The notes: generated by a model from the sequence alone, not told the origin. A stretch of DNA of 64,000 nt from an uncultured Neomegalonema sp. (GCA_937995735.1 CALKIZ010000045.1:44464-108463); one strand, 5' to 3'. Shown: positions 1 through 9,879, counted from the first letter of the stretch. A program made the numbers and translations.

Positions 1-262
1 CATTGCATGACTCCCAAACAGAGTCTCCAGCCTCTTCGTCTATCTGCGGTCGTCACTCTGCAGAGAGAGCTTACTGTCCCGAGCGCAATGCAGCATGAAA
101 TGCTGCTTTGCAGACGCGGGATCTCCTAGATTGGGAGATAAATCTTCGTCGCATACTGGCTCCGCATTCAGCACGGGGCTAAAGGAAAATGTCCATACGA
201 TTGCCACACATCATCACAACACGCGCTTTTTCATCGAGCCGGGATAGGCTAAGGCTGTCTCC
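1..262. other. Leading intergenic region with two small hairpins
   Basis: I see no convincing gene here. Two short inverted repeats are visible: GCAGCAT-gaa-ATGCTGC at 90-106, and ATCTCC with GGAGAT at 121-139. Either could end transcription entering from outside the window, but neither has a strong T tract. The 3' part must carry the promoter of the CoA-transferase gene. The minus-strand ORF starting near 603 is a shadow of that gene. Confidence 0.4.
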
Positions 263-1456
263 ATGACAGAAGAGATTTCAAAAAATCCCCTCGCCGGATT
301 GCGGGTGCTGGACATGGCACGGGTTCTCGCAGGGCCTTGGATCGGACAGACCCTTTCGGATTTAGGCGCTGACGTGATCAAGGTCGAAAGCGCGGGCGGC
401 GATGACACGCGCAGTTGGGGACCACCTTGGGTCGAGGGCGAAGAAGACGAACGCCTTGACGCCGCATATTTCCACGCGGCCAATCGCGGCAAACGCTCTA
501 TTGTCGTCGACTTCCGCACAGAAGACGGACAAGAAATCATCAAGCGCCTCGCGGCCAAAGCCGATGTGGTGGTCGAAAATTTCAAGCTCGGCGGTTTGGC
601 CAAATACGGCCTCGATCACAATGGATTAAGCGCGGTGAACCCGAGACTGATTACCTGTTCAGTGACAGGCTTTGGACAGGACGGGCCTTATGCACCGCGC
701 GCGGGTTATGACTACATCATTCAGGGCATGAGCGGCATTATGGACCTGACCGGCGAGCCGGATGGTGATCCGCAACGGATCGGCGTTGCCTTTGCTGACA
801 TCTTCACCGGCCTTTACGGAGTGATCGCGATTGAGGCCGCATTGCTCCACCGCGAAAAAACCGGCAAGGGACAGCATATTGATATGGCTTTGCTGGATAC
901 GATGACGGCAGTGCTGGCCAATCAAGCGCAAAGCTATCTCAGCACGGGGCGCTCGCCAAAACGCACCGGCAATTACCATCCCGCAATTGCCCCTTATCAG
1001 TCGTTTCAATGCGCGGATTATCCGATCATAGTGACCGTCGGAAATGATAACCAGTTCCGACGGTTCGTAGAGGCACTCGGCACGCCGGAGATGGCCGATG
1101 ATGAACGGTTCCTGACCAACGCAACCCGCGTTGCAAACCGCGATGCCTTAACCGAATCCTTGGCCGCGCTTTGCGGCGCGATTGAGCGTGATGTCCTGCT
1201 CACAACATTGGAGAACGCTGGCGTTCCGGCGGGTCCAATCAACTCGGTCGCGCAAGCCTTCGAAGATCCACACATCCAACATCGCGGATTGGTCGTGGAT
1301 TTGCCACACAAAGGGGTGAAAGGCGGGACAAAACCTTATGTCCGTTCGCCGCTGCGGTTCTCGGATGCAGAATTGGCACTCGACAAAGGCGCACCACGCC
1401 TCGGCGAGCATACCGACGAAATCTTGCGCGAAATCGGATGGGGCAGTGAAAGCTGA
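263..1456 (+). CDS. Class III CoA-transferase (CaiB/BaiF family)
   Basis: 397 aa, the normal length for a family III CoA-transferase, which moves CoA between carboxylic acids in the cytoplasm. The N-terminus (LAGLRVLDMARVLAGPW) and the DLGADVIKVE segment are typical. The VAFADIFTGLYG motif contains Asp179, at the position of the catalytic aspartate of formyl-CoA transferase, and is followed by the usual TGKGQHIDMALLDTM segment. The C-terminal part has the AGVPAGPINS and HIQHRGL segments seen in the family. The substrate cannot be read from the sequence; succinyl-CoA:carboxylate transferases such as those acting on mesaconate or citramalate are possible. An oxygenase-like gene follows 56 bp downstream on the same strand, so the two may be co-transcribed. 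The ATG at 263 fits the family N-terminus, although the Shine-Dalgarno sequence is weak. Confidence 0.9.
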   Translation: MTEEISKNPLAGLRVLDMARVLAGPWIGQTLSDLGADVIKVESAGGDDTRSWGPPWVEGEEDERLDAAYFHAANRGKRSIVVDFRTEDGQEIIKRLAAKADVVVENFKLGGLAKYGLDHNGLSAVNPRLITCSVTGFGQDGPYAPRAGYDYIIQGMSGIMDLTGEPDGDPQRIGVAFADIFTGLYGVIAIEAALLHREKTGKGQHIDMALLDTMTAVLANQAQSYLSTGRSPKRTGNYHPAIAPYQSFQCADYPIIVTVGNDNQFRRFVEALGTPEMADDERFLTNATRVANRDALTESLAALCGAIERDVLLTTLENAGVPAGPINSVAQAFEDPHIQHRGLVVDLPHKGVKGGTKPYVRSPLRFSDAELALDKGAPRLGEHTDEILREIGWGSES

Positions 1457-1512
1457 TCATTGACAAAACGCAGTTTTGATTGATCCATCAACTCTCCAAT
1501 TCGAGGAGAATA

Positions 1513-2517
1513 ATGATGCCGTCTATTGCACAACCGCTAGAATTCCCACGCCCGCAACCGACAGGCTATCCTCGCCTTGAGAATGAGCCGGTCTTTGATG
1601 TCGCCAAGCATCTGGCTCTCGAAATGCCGACCCAAATAACGCGGCTGGATGCGCTTGGATATTCCGAAGAAACGATTGCGGCCTGTCCCACTGATCTGGG
1701 GATTACCTCGACATTCCGTATCTTGAGCGATGAAGGCGCAGCGTGTTTGCTAGAGGTCGCGCGCGGACTATCGCCTTATATCCGTGCATCCGGCGAGCGG
1801 GTTTCCCGCTCGGTAAGGGGCGGCGTGTATCAATCGCAATTCCTACGTGATTTTTGCATGGCTCCAGAATTGACCGAAGCCATCTCAGCAATGTGCGGTG
1901 CGCCGATGCATCCACACACGATGCCGCATCAACTCGGTCACCTGAACTACAATCCGCTGAAAGTCGGAGAGAATGTCGACAAATGGCATGTCGATACTCT
2001 CCGCGTCGATTTCGTGTTGTTCGTGACCGATCCGAACGCGATTGAAGGAGGCGAGTTCGAGTATTTCAACGGCACGGCAGATGAAGTGCGCGCCCTCAAA
2101 GACGCCGGGCAGGACTTGCCCACCGATAAGATTATGCAAGCCGACATTCCCGGCGCTGGCTATGGCGTTCTGCAACAAGGCAATATGGTCGTACACCGCG
2201 CCAAAGGTCTGCGCGAAGAAGGTGAGCGGATTACCCTCGTCAACGGCTATGTCCCCGCCGATATGAGCTACCCTGATTACACGCGCTTCGATCAGCTATC
2301 GCTGGTTGACCCCGAGACAATCGCAGCCAGTGAATACGCCCGCCATATCGCGTGGATGGGACGCGAGAGCCTGAGCACTCAATTACAGGATTTTGATTTC
2401 AGCGATGACCGGGACGGTTTCGCCGGACAGCTCGACCGCGTAGCCGCGCTATTGTCAGGCGCAGCGGCCCAGTTAAGAGCCACCGAAAAAATCAAGATGG
2501 ATCATTTCGGGGATTGA
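1513..2517 (+). CDS. Putative 2-oxoglutarate/Fe(II) oxygenase-like protein
   Basis: 334 aa from the ATG at 1513, which has an AGGAG ribosome-binding site just upstream. The ORF track begins at a TTG 33 bp earlier with no such signal. I do not recognise the exact family. A jelly-roll Fe(II) facial triad is readable: WHVD (His159, Asp161), then MVVHRAKGL (His228), followed 11 residues later by an Arg (ERITLV) that could bind the 2-oxoglutarate carboxylate. The spacing fits a 2OG dioxygenase of the HxD...H...R type. It lies just downstream of a CoA-transferase gene, so a role in modifying a small carboxylic acid is conceivable but unproven. An iron-independent homologue cannot be excluded. Cytoplasmic; no signal peptide is visible. 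Confidence 0.6.
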   Translation: MMPSIAQPLEFPRPQPTGYPRLENEPVFDVAKHLALEMPTQITRLDALGYSEETIAACPTDLGITSTFRILSDEGAACLLEVARGLSPYIRASGERVSRSVRGGVYQSQFLRDFCMAPELTEAISAMCGAPMHPHTMPHQLGHLNYNPLKVGENVDKWHVDTLRVDFVLFVTDPNAIEGGEFEYFNGTADEVRALKDAGQDLPTDKIMQADIPGAGYGVLQQGNMVVHRAKGLREEGERITLVNGYVPADMSYPDYTRFDQLSLVDPETIAASEYARHIAWMGRESLSTQLQDFDFSDDRDGFAGQLDRVAALLSGAAAQLRATEKIKMDHFGD

Positions 2518-2543
2518 TCGACCGCCCTGTCGTATCCGCGCGA

Positions 2544-2654
2544 ATGTTGGCCGAAGAGGGCGATGCCTCGCTCGCCTCCGCCGGATGCGCTCTGACCATA
2601 TTCCACGACTCCGGACTCGCCATAGGGGTTAGCGGTAGTGGACGCTTCCGTTAG
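2544..2654 (+). other. Possible 36-codon ORF in a 185-bp gap
   Basis: Between the oxygenase-like gene and the helicase, an ATG at 2544 opens 36 codons (begins MLAEEGDASL, ends GSGRFR) before a TAG. The frame stays open upstream into the end of the previous gene. The composition resembles coding sequence, but there is no clear ribosome-binding site and I recognise no family. It may be a gene remnant or chance. Confidence 0.2.
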
Positions 2655-2702
2655 TGGTGCTTAAAATGACAAAAAAAAGACACCTGACCAAGACATCCCT
2701 GT

Positions 2703-5700
2703 GTGAGACCCTCTGTGCTTGAAACTGACATTAGACGTTTAATCGGAGAGCCAGCTTATTCTCGCGGTTCAGAGTATTTCCGCCAGGGAAAAGTCATTGG
2801 AGCCGACGTAGCAACTGATGCCATTATCGAGGGCGAGGTCAGCGGCTCCGGACGGCGAGTCTATAGCCAAGATATTGAGCTAATCTATCGACGGGGGAAA
2901 ATCGTCGATATTGACGGTGAATGTTCTTGTCCTGTCGGCTATAATTGCAAACATATTGTCGCCGTCATGCTTGCCGTTAGAAAAAAGTTAGCGCCCCACG
3001 CCAAACCACGCGATGTAACACCCCCCAGCGCGCCTAAAATCCCAGAAAATGTCGAACTTTGGCTCTCTCATCTGAAAGAGCACACAAAGCGGAAACCAGA
3101 AAGCACCCCGAACCAAGAAAAGTTATACTATCTGTTTCATGCAGATGGCCTAAACCGCCCAGAGATCATACCCTATAAGGTGCGATTGCTAAAATCCGGA
3201 GCGATAAGCAAAACCCGCAAAGAATATAATCCTGCTTATGTAGCCAATGGGCCAAAATTTATTGACCTTGCCGATACGGGTATTTTGCAGAAATTGAATT
3301 ATCTTTTGAGTGGTTATCCGCGTCGTTACGCATGGCCGGAAGGCCCCACTCTCTTCACTCTCCTGCGCGAGATCATCGCCACGGGCCGCGCACGGGCCTT
3401 CGAACTTGATGGACCCGAATTGCAATGGGCCGCTCCCCGCTCTGTTCGATTTGAATGGGTCGCCGCCGATAGCGGTACGCAGAGGATTGAAGCAATCGCT
3501 GAAGACGGTAATCCGCTAGCTTTGCTCAGCTTTACGCCGCCTGTTTATTTTGATCGGGAAACCGGCGCGTGCGGAGAGATTGAAACCACATTGCCCCCTG
3601 CTTTGGCATCGCTCTGCGCTTCAGCACCGGCTGTACCGGCCCATGCCGTACCCGACGTGAACGATATCTTACACACATCCGCACCCAAAGAGATACCGCG
3701 CCCAACGGCAATGAAAATCGTTGAGCGCAAAGTTAAGCCTCAACCAGTTTTGCAGCTTTTCACCCTCCCGATCAAAAGACCCTCATATCCGGCCTATCAT
3801 GAACGCGGTCGAAGCGCAGGGCAAAAGCATGTCCCGGTTGCTCGCTTAAGTTTTGACTATGCGGGTCAAACTGTAAAAACCGCGATTTCAGACAATCCTA
3901 CATTTATAGAGGACGAAACACTCATCGTTCTGAAACGCGATTCAAAAGCCGAGTCCGAGGCGATCAACAAATTAGAGGATAGCCTGAAATATGACGCATA
4001 TCTGTATAACGAGATTGACATAACCGGTCCAATTACCATTGAAAATGTAGAAGAAAACGACCTTATTTTCCCACCGGAATTTGAGGAACCAGGAGGAGAA
4101 TTCGATTCAAGTATTCTAAGATTCTCAGCCCAATTTCTCCCCCAACTACGCCGGGAAGGGTGGCGCATTGACATTAACGAAAGCTGGCCAATTCAATTCT
4201 ACGAAGGGTCCGTCGATTTTGAAGCCAATACGGAATTGTCAGGTGTTGATTGGTTTTCTTTGGCTCTGACGCTTCAAGCGAATGGCGAAGAAGTCGATCT
4301 CGTTCCGGCAATCACCATGATCATCAATGCGCTTCCTGTTGATGAATTTGGTGATCTCAAAGCAGACTTTGATATTGAAGAATTTCTGGAAAACACCGTC
4401 ATATATCCCTCTCTTGCAGACGGGCGTATCGTTCCTGTTACCGGAGAGTGGCTTGCGCCGGTCGTTCGCGCTTTTCTCGAAGTTCATGGACTGACAGGGT
4501 TTCACCTTGGCGACTCTGGCCGTCTCGCAGAACTTGCAACAGCGCTAGAGGGATGCGGAATACCATGGCAGGGCGGGCAGGAACTTTTAGAGCTTGGGAA
4601 ACGCCTACGGGCTTTAACCGACGCGCAAGATGTGATTCCGCCCTCTACGCTCAAAGCCGAATTAAGACCCTACCAGCGCACAGGATATGGATGGCTGAAA
4701 GCTCTTTCAGAAACCGGGTTCGGCGGTGCGCTGACCGACGACATGGGGCTTGGCAAAACAGTGCAGGCACTGGCCTTACTGGTTGCACAGCATGTGGAGA
4801 ACAGCAGTGATCGGCCCAGTCTCCTTGTTGTGCCAACCAGCCTTATCGGGAACTGGCGAAACGAGGTAACGCGCTTTGCACCTGACCTGTCTTTTCTGAT
4901 TTTACACGGCGCTGATCGAAAAAATAATTTTGACGCGATCCCGAAACACGATGTCATCATCACAACATATCCGCTGGTCCATCGCGACCACGAAACGCTG
5001 TTTAAGCATGAGTATAATCTGGTCATTCTCGATGAAGCACAAGCGATCAAGAATCCTACCTCATCTATCGCTAAACGCATCCGCGATATTCGCGCGCGGC
5101 ATCGTATCGCCCTAACCGGCACACCCGTAGAAAATAATCTAATCGAGCTATGGGCTTTATTCGATTGGCTCATTCCGGGATTACTGGGCAACCGCGCCAG
5201 CTTCACAAAAACATTCCGGACACCAATCGAAAAACACGGCGACAAAGCAAAACAAAAATTACTTTCAACGCGCTTAAAACCTTTTCTACTACGCCGCACA
5301 AAAGAAGAGGTCGCGGACGACCTCCCACCTAAAACAATCATCAACGAGATTGTCCCGCTGACAGATGGCCAACGCAGTCTCTATGAGACATTGCGCGTCG
5401 CAATGGACAGCCGCGTTAAGCAAGCCATTGCACAAAAGGGCCTGAACGGGTCGCGTATCACAATCTTGGATGCTCTGTTAAAACTACGCCAAGCCTGTTG
5501 CGATCCCTCTCTCGTAAAGCTGGAAGCCGCCCGCAAAGTAAGTGACAGCGCCAAGAAAACGCGCCTTATGATTTTGCTCGAGGAATTGGTCGCTGAAGGG
5601 CGTAAGGTGCTGGTCTTCTCGCAATTTGTCGGAATGCTAAAGCTACTTGAACAAGAAATTCAAGCGCGCGGCTGGGGCTATTCCATGCTCACAGGAAAAA

Positions 5701-6059
5701 GCAAGAAACGCGAGGATTTAATCAAAGAGTTTCAGGAGGGCGACAACCAACTCTTTCTTATCAGCCTCAAAGCGGGGGGTGTTGGGCTTAACCTGACAAC
5801 TGCGGATACTGTGGTTCTTTACGATCCGTGGTGGAATCCGGCTGTCGAACGCCAAGCCATGGACCGCGCACATCGCATCGGCCAAACCAAACCGGTCTTC
5901 GTCTATCGCATGATTGCAGAGGGCACGGTCGAGGCGGCCATCCAAACAATGCAGGCCACGAAACAAAGCCTGGCAGATGCACTCTTCGACGAAAATAAAG
6001 GCGGCCCGTTAGCGCTCGACGAAGACGATATCACCGCACTCTTCGCACCCTTGGAATAG
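2703..6059 (+). CDS. SWIM zinc-finger SNF2-family helicase/ATPase
   Basis: 1118 aa. An N-terminal SWIM zinc finger (CSCPVGYNCKH, ligands Cys74, Cys76, Cys82, His84) is followed by about 550 poorly conserved residues and then a C-terminal SNF2 motor. Motor motifs: DDMGLGKT Walker A near 680, LDEAQ (motif II) near 777, LTGTPVENNLIELW, and a helicase C lobe with VLVFSQFVGML near 970, GGVGLNLT and DRAHRIGQTKPV near 1053. This is the RapA/HepA-like bacterial architecture: a DNA-translocating ATPase with a probable nucleic-acid-binding finger. Its cellular substrate is unknown. The start is a GTG with no obvious ribosome-binding site; a second GTG four codons later is possible. The gene stands alone on the plus strand and ends at a hairpin shared with the convergent gene. 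Confidence 0.93.
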   Translation: MRPSVLETDIRRLIGEPAYSRGSEYFRQGKVIGADVATDAIIEGEVSGSGRRVYSQDIELIYRRGKIVDIDGECSCPVGYNCKHIVAVMLAVRKKLAPHAKPRDVTPPSAPKIPENVELWLSHLKEHTKRKPESTPNQEKLYYLFHADGLNRPEIIPYKVRLLKSGAISKTRKEYNPAYVANGPKFIDLADTGILQKLNYLLSGYPRRYAWPEGPTLFTLLREIIATGRARAFELDGPELQWAAPRSVRFEWVAADSGTQRIEAIAEDGNPLALLSFTPPVYFDRETGACGEIETTLPPALASLCASAPAVPAHAVPDVNDILHTSAPKEIPRPTAMKIVERKVKPQPVLQLFTLPIKRPSYPAYHERGRSAGQKHVPVARLSFDYAGQTVKTAISDNPTFIEDETLIVLKRDSKAESEAINKLEDSLKYDAYLYNEIDITGPITIENVEENDLIFPPEFEEPGGEFDSSILRFSAQFLPQLRREGWRIDINESWPIQFYEGSVDFEANTELSGVDWFSLALTLQANGEEVDLVPAITMIINALPVDEFGDLKADFDIEEFLENTVIYPSLADGRIVPVTGEWLAPVVRAFLEVHGLTGFHLGDSGRLAELATALEGCGIPWQGGQELLELGKRLRALTDAQDVIPPSTLKAELRPYQRTGYGWLKALSETGFGGALTDDMGLGKTVQALALLVAQHVENSSDRPSLLVVPTSLIGNWRNEVTRFAPDLSFLILHGADRKNNFDAIPKHDVIITTYPLVHRDHETLFKHEYNLVILDEAQAIKNPTSSIAKRIRDIRARHRIALTGTPVENNLIELWALFDWLIPGLLGNRASFTKTFRTPIEKHGDKAKQKLLSTRLKPFLLRRTKEEVADDLPPKTIINEIVPLTDGQRSLYETLRVAMDSRVKQAIAQKGLNGSRITILDALLKLRQACCDPSLVKLEAARKVSDSAKKTRLMILLEELVAEGRKVLVFSQFVGMLKLLEQEIQARGWGYSMLTGKSKKREDLIKEFQEGDNQLFLISLKAGGVGLNLTTADTVVLYDPWWNPAVERQAMDRAHRIGQTKPVFVYRMIAEGTVEAAIQTMQATKQSLADALFDENKGGPLALDEDDITALFAPLE

Positions 6060-6079
6060 AACCGCTTTCTAAATCAAAA

Positions 6080-6113
6080 TCAGGTTTCACGCTCTCTTTG
6101 GCGCGAAACCTGA
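6080..6113. terminator. Hairpin between convergent genes
   Basis: A perfect 9-bp inverted repeat, TCAGGTTTC/GAAACCTGA, separates the helicase gene (plus) from the secreted-protein gene (minus). On the minus strand the stem is followed by TTTTGATTT, so it suits intrinsic termination of the minus-strand gene best. The plus-strand side lacks a T run. Confidence 0.65.
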
Positions 6114-6133
6114 TACCCGATAATTCGCGTTAT

Positions 6134-7090
6134 TCAGCTTTTGCCGACATTGGTGTTGACCATCACAGGCGGAATGAACTGACCGTCAAAGCCAACGGCT
6201 TGTCCAAACTGGTTGACGGCGCGTGTTGGTTGCGTGCGCACCAACCACCCGATAACCTGTTGATCCGTATCAACGATAGGCTGGAAAGGACGATCAGGGG
6301 AGACGGTAAAAGTTGATCCAAGCGGCGCAAAGAACGCCGATGGCAACGACTGGATATTGCTTCTCGCATTGACAACCGTGCCGGTCAGGCCCGTGGAGCA
6401 TGTCGAGAAACTCGACGATCCACCCTCACCAATCAGCATTTTTGTTTTGTTGTCTTGGACTTGAATATTCGCAACGACGGGATTTTTGGCGGTGCTTTTG
6501 CGTAAACAAGCCTGCACTGCGGGGTAAAAACGCGCCAGATTGAACGCCCAAGCATCAGTATCCTGCAATTCACTTCCAGCCGATGGGAGAGTCGAGTCTG
6601 GAACCGACCGTGTGACTGTTTTTGCAGGTTGCGGGATGGTATGGGGTTGTGGTGTAGCAGCGAAATTTGGTTGCTGATAAGTTTGCGCCGGTGTTTGCAC
6701 ATATGTCTGCGCTGGCGTTTGCACATATGTTTGAGCCGGGGCCGGAGCAGCGATTTGCGCCGTGGGCTTATAAGGCGACGCATAGCTTGGTGTCGTATTC
6801 GAGTAAATTGTCGCTGTTTGTGGAGCCGAAATCGCAGGCTGTGGCGCAGCGAGGACAGGCTGTTGCTGAGTACTATAGGTAATTGATGGCGTGGTGTAGA
6901 TCGTTTGGCCAGCCGCTTGCTGTGCCGTGACGGGCGCTTGATACGTGCTCGTTGCAGCGGGCGCAATTATCCTCGTTTGATACCCGTTCGGAATCTGTTG
7001 ATAATATATATTATTGCTCTGTGCGGCCACTACGCTGGTCATCGCAAGTGTAATTGCCGTGGCGAATGTACCACCGACTTTAATGGACAT
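6134..7090 (-). CDS. Secreted Gln/Thr/Pro/Ala-rich protein with 8-residue repeats
   Basis: 318 aa from the ATG at 7090, preceded by AGGAGA at ideal spacing; the ORF track's TTG start 18 nt upstream is less likely. A Sec signal peptide is clear (MSIKVGGTFATAITLAMTSVVAAQS). The middle is low-complexity, rich in Gln, Thr, Pro, Ala and Tyr, and contains tandem QTPAQTYV units. The C-terminal ~130 residues look folded: AWAFNLARFYPAVQACLRKS, two Cys, and FQPIVDTDQQVIGWLVRTQP. I do not recognise the family. The plan, a signal peptide, flexible linker and compact C-terminal domain, suits a periplasmic or envelope protein whose linker spans the cell wall, but that is inference. No neighbour indicates its role. 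Confidence 0.7.
   Translation of the reverse strand: MSIKVGGTFATAITLAMTSVVAAQSNNIYYQQIPNGYQTRIIAPAATSTYQAPVTAQQAAGQTIYTTPSITYSTQQQPVLAAPQPAISAPQTATIYSNTTPSYASPYKPTAQIAAPAPAQTYVQTPAQTYVQTPAQTYQQPNFAATPQPHTIPQPAKTVTRSVPDSTLPSAGSELQDTDAWAFNLARFYPAVQACLRKSTAKNPVVANIQVQDNKTKMLIGEGGSSSFSTCSTGLTGTVVNARSNIQSLPSAFFAPLGSTFTVSPDRPFQPIVDTDQQVIGWLVRTQPTRAVNQFGQAVGFDGQFIPPVMVNTNVGKS
6693..6730. repeat. 24-bp coding tandem repeat
   Basis: GTTTGCACATATGT occurs at 6693-6706 and again at 6717-6730, giving a 24-bp period that encodes the 8-residue unit QTPAQTYV on the minus strand. A third, degenerate unit begins near 6681. It is an in-frame repeat, so copy number could vary without a frameshift. Confidence 0.8.
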
Positions 7091-7314
7091 GACGTTCTCC
7101 TGGCTCAATCAATACGTCACTTTTTGGACGCTGTCTGAATCGTAAACGATTTATTGCCAAGACTCAAATATTTGTCGGAGTCAATTCTGATTGATAGCAC
7201 TTAAGGCTTTTTTAACCCTGTATGGCAAGTAATCCAGCGGATTAACCGAGTATAAAGCGGGTCGCGTTTTTCGACGCAACCTGATGAATTTTTCAGTCGT
7301 ATCCACAATAAACT

Positions 7315-8910
7315 TTATGAAATCGAAGGCGCTGCGGTCATCACATCGGCATCTACATCGGCTTCATATTTGGCGAAGTTATCGATGAACATTTGCACCA
7401 GTTTCTTCGCTTGAGCATCATAAGCCGCTGCATCCGCCCATGTCTGGCGCGGATCAAGGATAACGGTCGAAACGTCTGGAACAGCCTTAGGCACATCAAA
7501 CCCAAAGAAATCATCTTTGCGGAATTCCGCGTCATTCAGAGATCCATTCAGGGCCGCCGTCAGCAAAGTCCGTGTCACAAGGATAGGCATCCGCGATCCG
7601 ACGCCGTGCGCACCGCCGGTCCATCCGGTATTCACCAGCCAGCATGTCGCACCAGTTTCTGCGATCTTCTTCTTGAGCAAATCGCCGTATTCACTGGGGC
7701 GGCGTGGCATGAACGGAGCGCCGAAACACGTTGAAAATGTCGGCTCCGGGTCCGTAACCCCTTTTTCTGTGCCAGCGACCTTCGCCGTAAAACCCGAGAG
7801 AAAGTGGTATTGCGCCTGCGCCGGGGTCAAACGGGCAATCGGAGGCAGCACACCAAAAGCATCACAGGTGAGCATCACGATATTCTTCGGAACTCCGCCA
7901 ACGGATGTCTCGGATGCGTTCGGGATCATATCGAGCGGATAGCAAACGCGCGTATTTTGCGTCAGCGAGCCATCATCAAAATCAAGCTCCCGCGTGATCG
8001 GGTTCATCACCACATTCTCAAGCACAGACCCGAATTTCGAGCAGGTATCGTAAATCTCAGGCTCAGCTTCGCGGCGCAAGTTGATTGTCTTCGCGTAACA
8101 ACCACCCTCGAAATTGAAGATTCCACTATCCGACCAACCATGCTCATCATCGCCAAGCAATGTCCGGTTCGGGTCCGCCGATAATGTTGTTTTTCCCGTC
8201 CCGGAAAGACCAAAGAAAACCGCTGCATCATCGGGGTTGCCGGTGGCGTGGTTCGCTGAACAGTGCATTGGCATAATGCCCTTTTCAGGCAGCACATAGT
8301 TCATCACACCAAAGATCGATTTCTTATTCTCGCCGCCATACGAGGTGCAGCCAATCAGAACGGTCTTTTTCGTAAAGGACACTGCGATAACAGTTTCCGA
8401 GCGGCATCCGTGGCGGGCGGGGTCTGCCTTAAAGGATGGCAGGTTCAGCACCGTCCATTCATTCTGAAACGCGGCCAAGTCTTGTTGTTCAGGACGGCGC
8501 ATCATGTTCCGAATAAACAGCATGTGCCATGCAAGCTCGTTGATAAACCGTACCTTGATCTGATGCGTTGGATCGGCTCCACACGCCAAATCCTGAACGT
8601 AAAGTTTCGCACCCTTGGCATGGGCGATCATATCAGCGTGGAGCGTATCGAAATGCTCTGCTGTCATCGAAGCGTTATTGCCCCAGTCGACCGTTGTCTC
8701 TGTGGTTGCATCGCGGACGGTAAATTTATCTTTGGGCGAGCGCCCCGTATGCTGTCCTGTCAGTGCGAGAAAAGCACCACCCGGAGCAAGCTGTCCCTCT
8801 CCGTTTTGAAGGGCTTTCTCGACAAGCGATGGGGGCAAATCGTTGTAATGGACGGTGTTTGCCTCAATTCCGAGCGAAAGCGACTCGTTTCTGATCCCAA
8901 TCTCTTGCAC
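7315..8910 (-). CDS. pckA: Phosphoenolpyruvate carboxykinase (ATP)
   Basis: 531 aa, full length for the ATP-dependent enzyme, which converts oxaloacetate and ATP to phosphoenolpyruvate, ADP and CO2 in the first committed step of gluconeogenesis. Motifs include TGRSPKDKF near 54-63, HCSAN near 216, the kinase P-loop GLSGTGKTT at 234-242, the metal-binding DDEHGW near 254, and [12 protein letters not shown] near the C-terminus. The start is a GTG at 8910 with GGAGG eight bases upstream, in agreement with the conserved N-terminus. It is transcribed divergently from the kynurenine-formamidase-like gene and has no operon partner. Cytoplasmic. All catalytic motifs I can check are intact. Confidence 0.98.
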   Translation of the reverse strand: MQEIGIRNESLSLGIEANTVHYNDLPPSLVEKALQNGEGQLAPGGAFLALTGQHTGRSPKDKFTVRDATTETTVDWGNNASMTAEHFDTLHADMIAHAKGAKLYVQDLACGADPTHQIKVRFINELAWHMLFIRNMMRRPEQQDLAAFQNEWTVLNLPSFKADPARHGCRSETVIAVSFTKKTVLIGCTSYGGENKKSIFGVMNYVLPEKGIMPMHCSANHATGNPDDAAVFFGLSGTGKTTLSADPNRTLLGDDEHGWSDSGIFNFEGGCYAKTINLRREAEPEIYDTCSKFGSVLENVVMNPITRELDFDDGSLTQNTRVCYPLDMIPNASETSVGGVPKNIVMLTCDAFGVLPPIARLTPAQAQYHFLSGFTAKVAGTEKGVTDPEPTFSTCFGAPFMPRRPSEYGDLLKKKIAETGATCWLVNTGWTGGAHGVGSRMPILVTRTLLTAALNGSLNDAEFRKDDFFGFDVPKAVPDVSTVILDPRQTWADAAAYDAQAKKLVQMFIDNFAKYEADVDADVMTAAPSIS

Positions 8911-9057
8911 GCTTTAGTCCTCCGCGACGGTATACCCTGAACAGAATCTCTGTCCGAATTTTTCTGTTCGTGCCTAACAACCACTGCAGTGTTGCGAAAG
9001 CCATAATATTACATTGTCTTTGATAGAGATTCATGAATTTGCGTAAAGGTCGCACGA

Positions 9058-9879
9058 ATGAAAACGAATTGGGAACAAATAACCGACTGGACGGCGGCCT
9101 ATGACAACCGGGCCGCTGTACCGGGGTATGAAGAGATTTTTTATACATGGGGCCGTGACGCCGCTGCATTCAGAACCGTTCATCCACCGGAAGATTTGGC
9201 ATATGGCGACGCTGAACGGGAACGGTTCGACCTCTACCGGCCATCTGGCACAGCGAAAGGTCTTTGTGTCTTCATTCATGGCGGATGGTGGAGTTATTTT
9301 GGGCGGGAATACTTTAGCCATCTCGCCGCCGGTCCACTAGCTCAAGGTTGGGCCGTGGCCATGCCAAGCTATACCCTCTGCCCTGACCTCAATATCGGTG
9401 GCATTGTCCGGCAAATGGTCGATGCTGTTGGATCGGCACATACCGCCGCACCGGATGGACCCTTAGTTGTTTGCGGCCATTCGGCAGGCGGACATCTTGC
9501 GACGATGATGGGAGCCAGCGATGTTGGCATAACAGGCGCTCCCGCAAACCGCCTTGAACGGATTGTCTCAATCAGCGGTGTCGCAGACTTACGGCCTTTG
9601 ATGCGCGTCGAAATGAACTCGGTTCTCAAGATCGACGAACAAGAAGCCCGTGCCTCCAGCCCCCTCTTCCTGACCCCAAAGGGCGGGTTTGATTATATCG
9701 CCCTTGCAGGAGCCAAAGAGTTATCCGAGTTCCGGCGACAAAACGCGATGCTCGCCGATTGTTGGGGCGCGCATGTCTCTGCACAGCGGCTTGAGGCAGA
9801 AGGATGCAATCATTTCGACGTCATTGATGCTTTGGCTGATCCTGAAAGCGCACTGACAGGATTAGTCACACTCAGCTAG
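9058..9879 (+). CDS. Alpha/beta hydrolase, kynurenine formamidase-like
   Basis: 273 aa alpha/beta hydrolase. The oxyanion-hole motif HGGWW lies at 74-78 and the nucleophile elbow GHSAGGH places the catalytic Ser at 142. A C-terminal GCNHFDVIDAL segment supplies the likely catalytic His. HGG followed by GHSAG, plus the N-terminal NWEQITDWTAAYDNRAAVPG region, resembles the alpha/beta-hydrolase type of arylformamidase, which opens N-formylkynurenine in tryptophan breakdown. No other kynurenine-pathway gene is present, and many relatives are carboxylesterases of unknown substrate, so the substrate is uncertain. A truncated enolase-superfamily gene starts 34 bp downstream on the same strand, suggesting a partly lost catabolic operon. 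Confidence 0.8.
   Translation: MKTNWEQITDWTAAYDNRAAVPGYEEIFYTWGRDAAAFRTVHPPEDLAYGDAERERFDLYRPSGTAKGLCVFIHGGWWSYFGREYFSHLAAGPLAQGWAVAMPSYTLCPDLNIGGIVRQMVDAVGSAHTAAPDGPLVVCGHSAGGHLATMMGASDVGITGAPANRLERIVSISGVADLRPLMRVEMNSVLKIDEQEARASSPLFLTPKGGFDYIALAGAKELSEFRRQNAMLADCWGAHVSAQRLEAEGCNHFDVIDALADPESALTGLVTLS

Noticed and set aside
4670-5344. 224-aa minus-strand ORF
   Set aside because: Antisense to the SNF2 helicase motor domain; Arg/Ser-rich composition typical of shadows.
8263-8940. 225-aa plus-strand ORF
   Set aside because: Antisense shadow of pckA, whose P-loop and metal motifs define the real frame.
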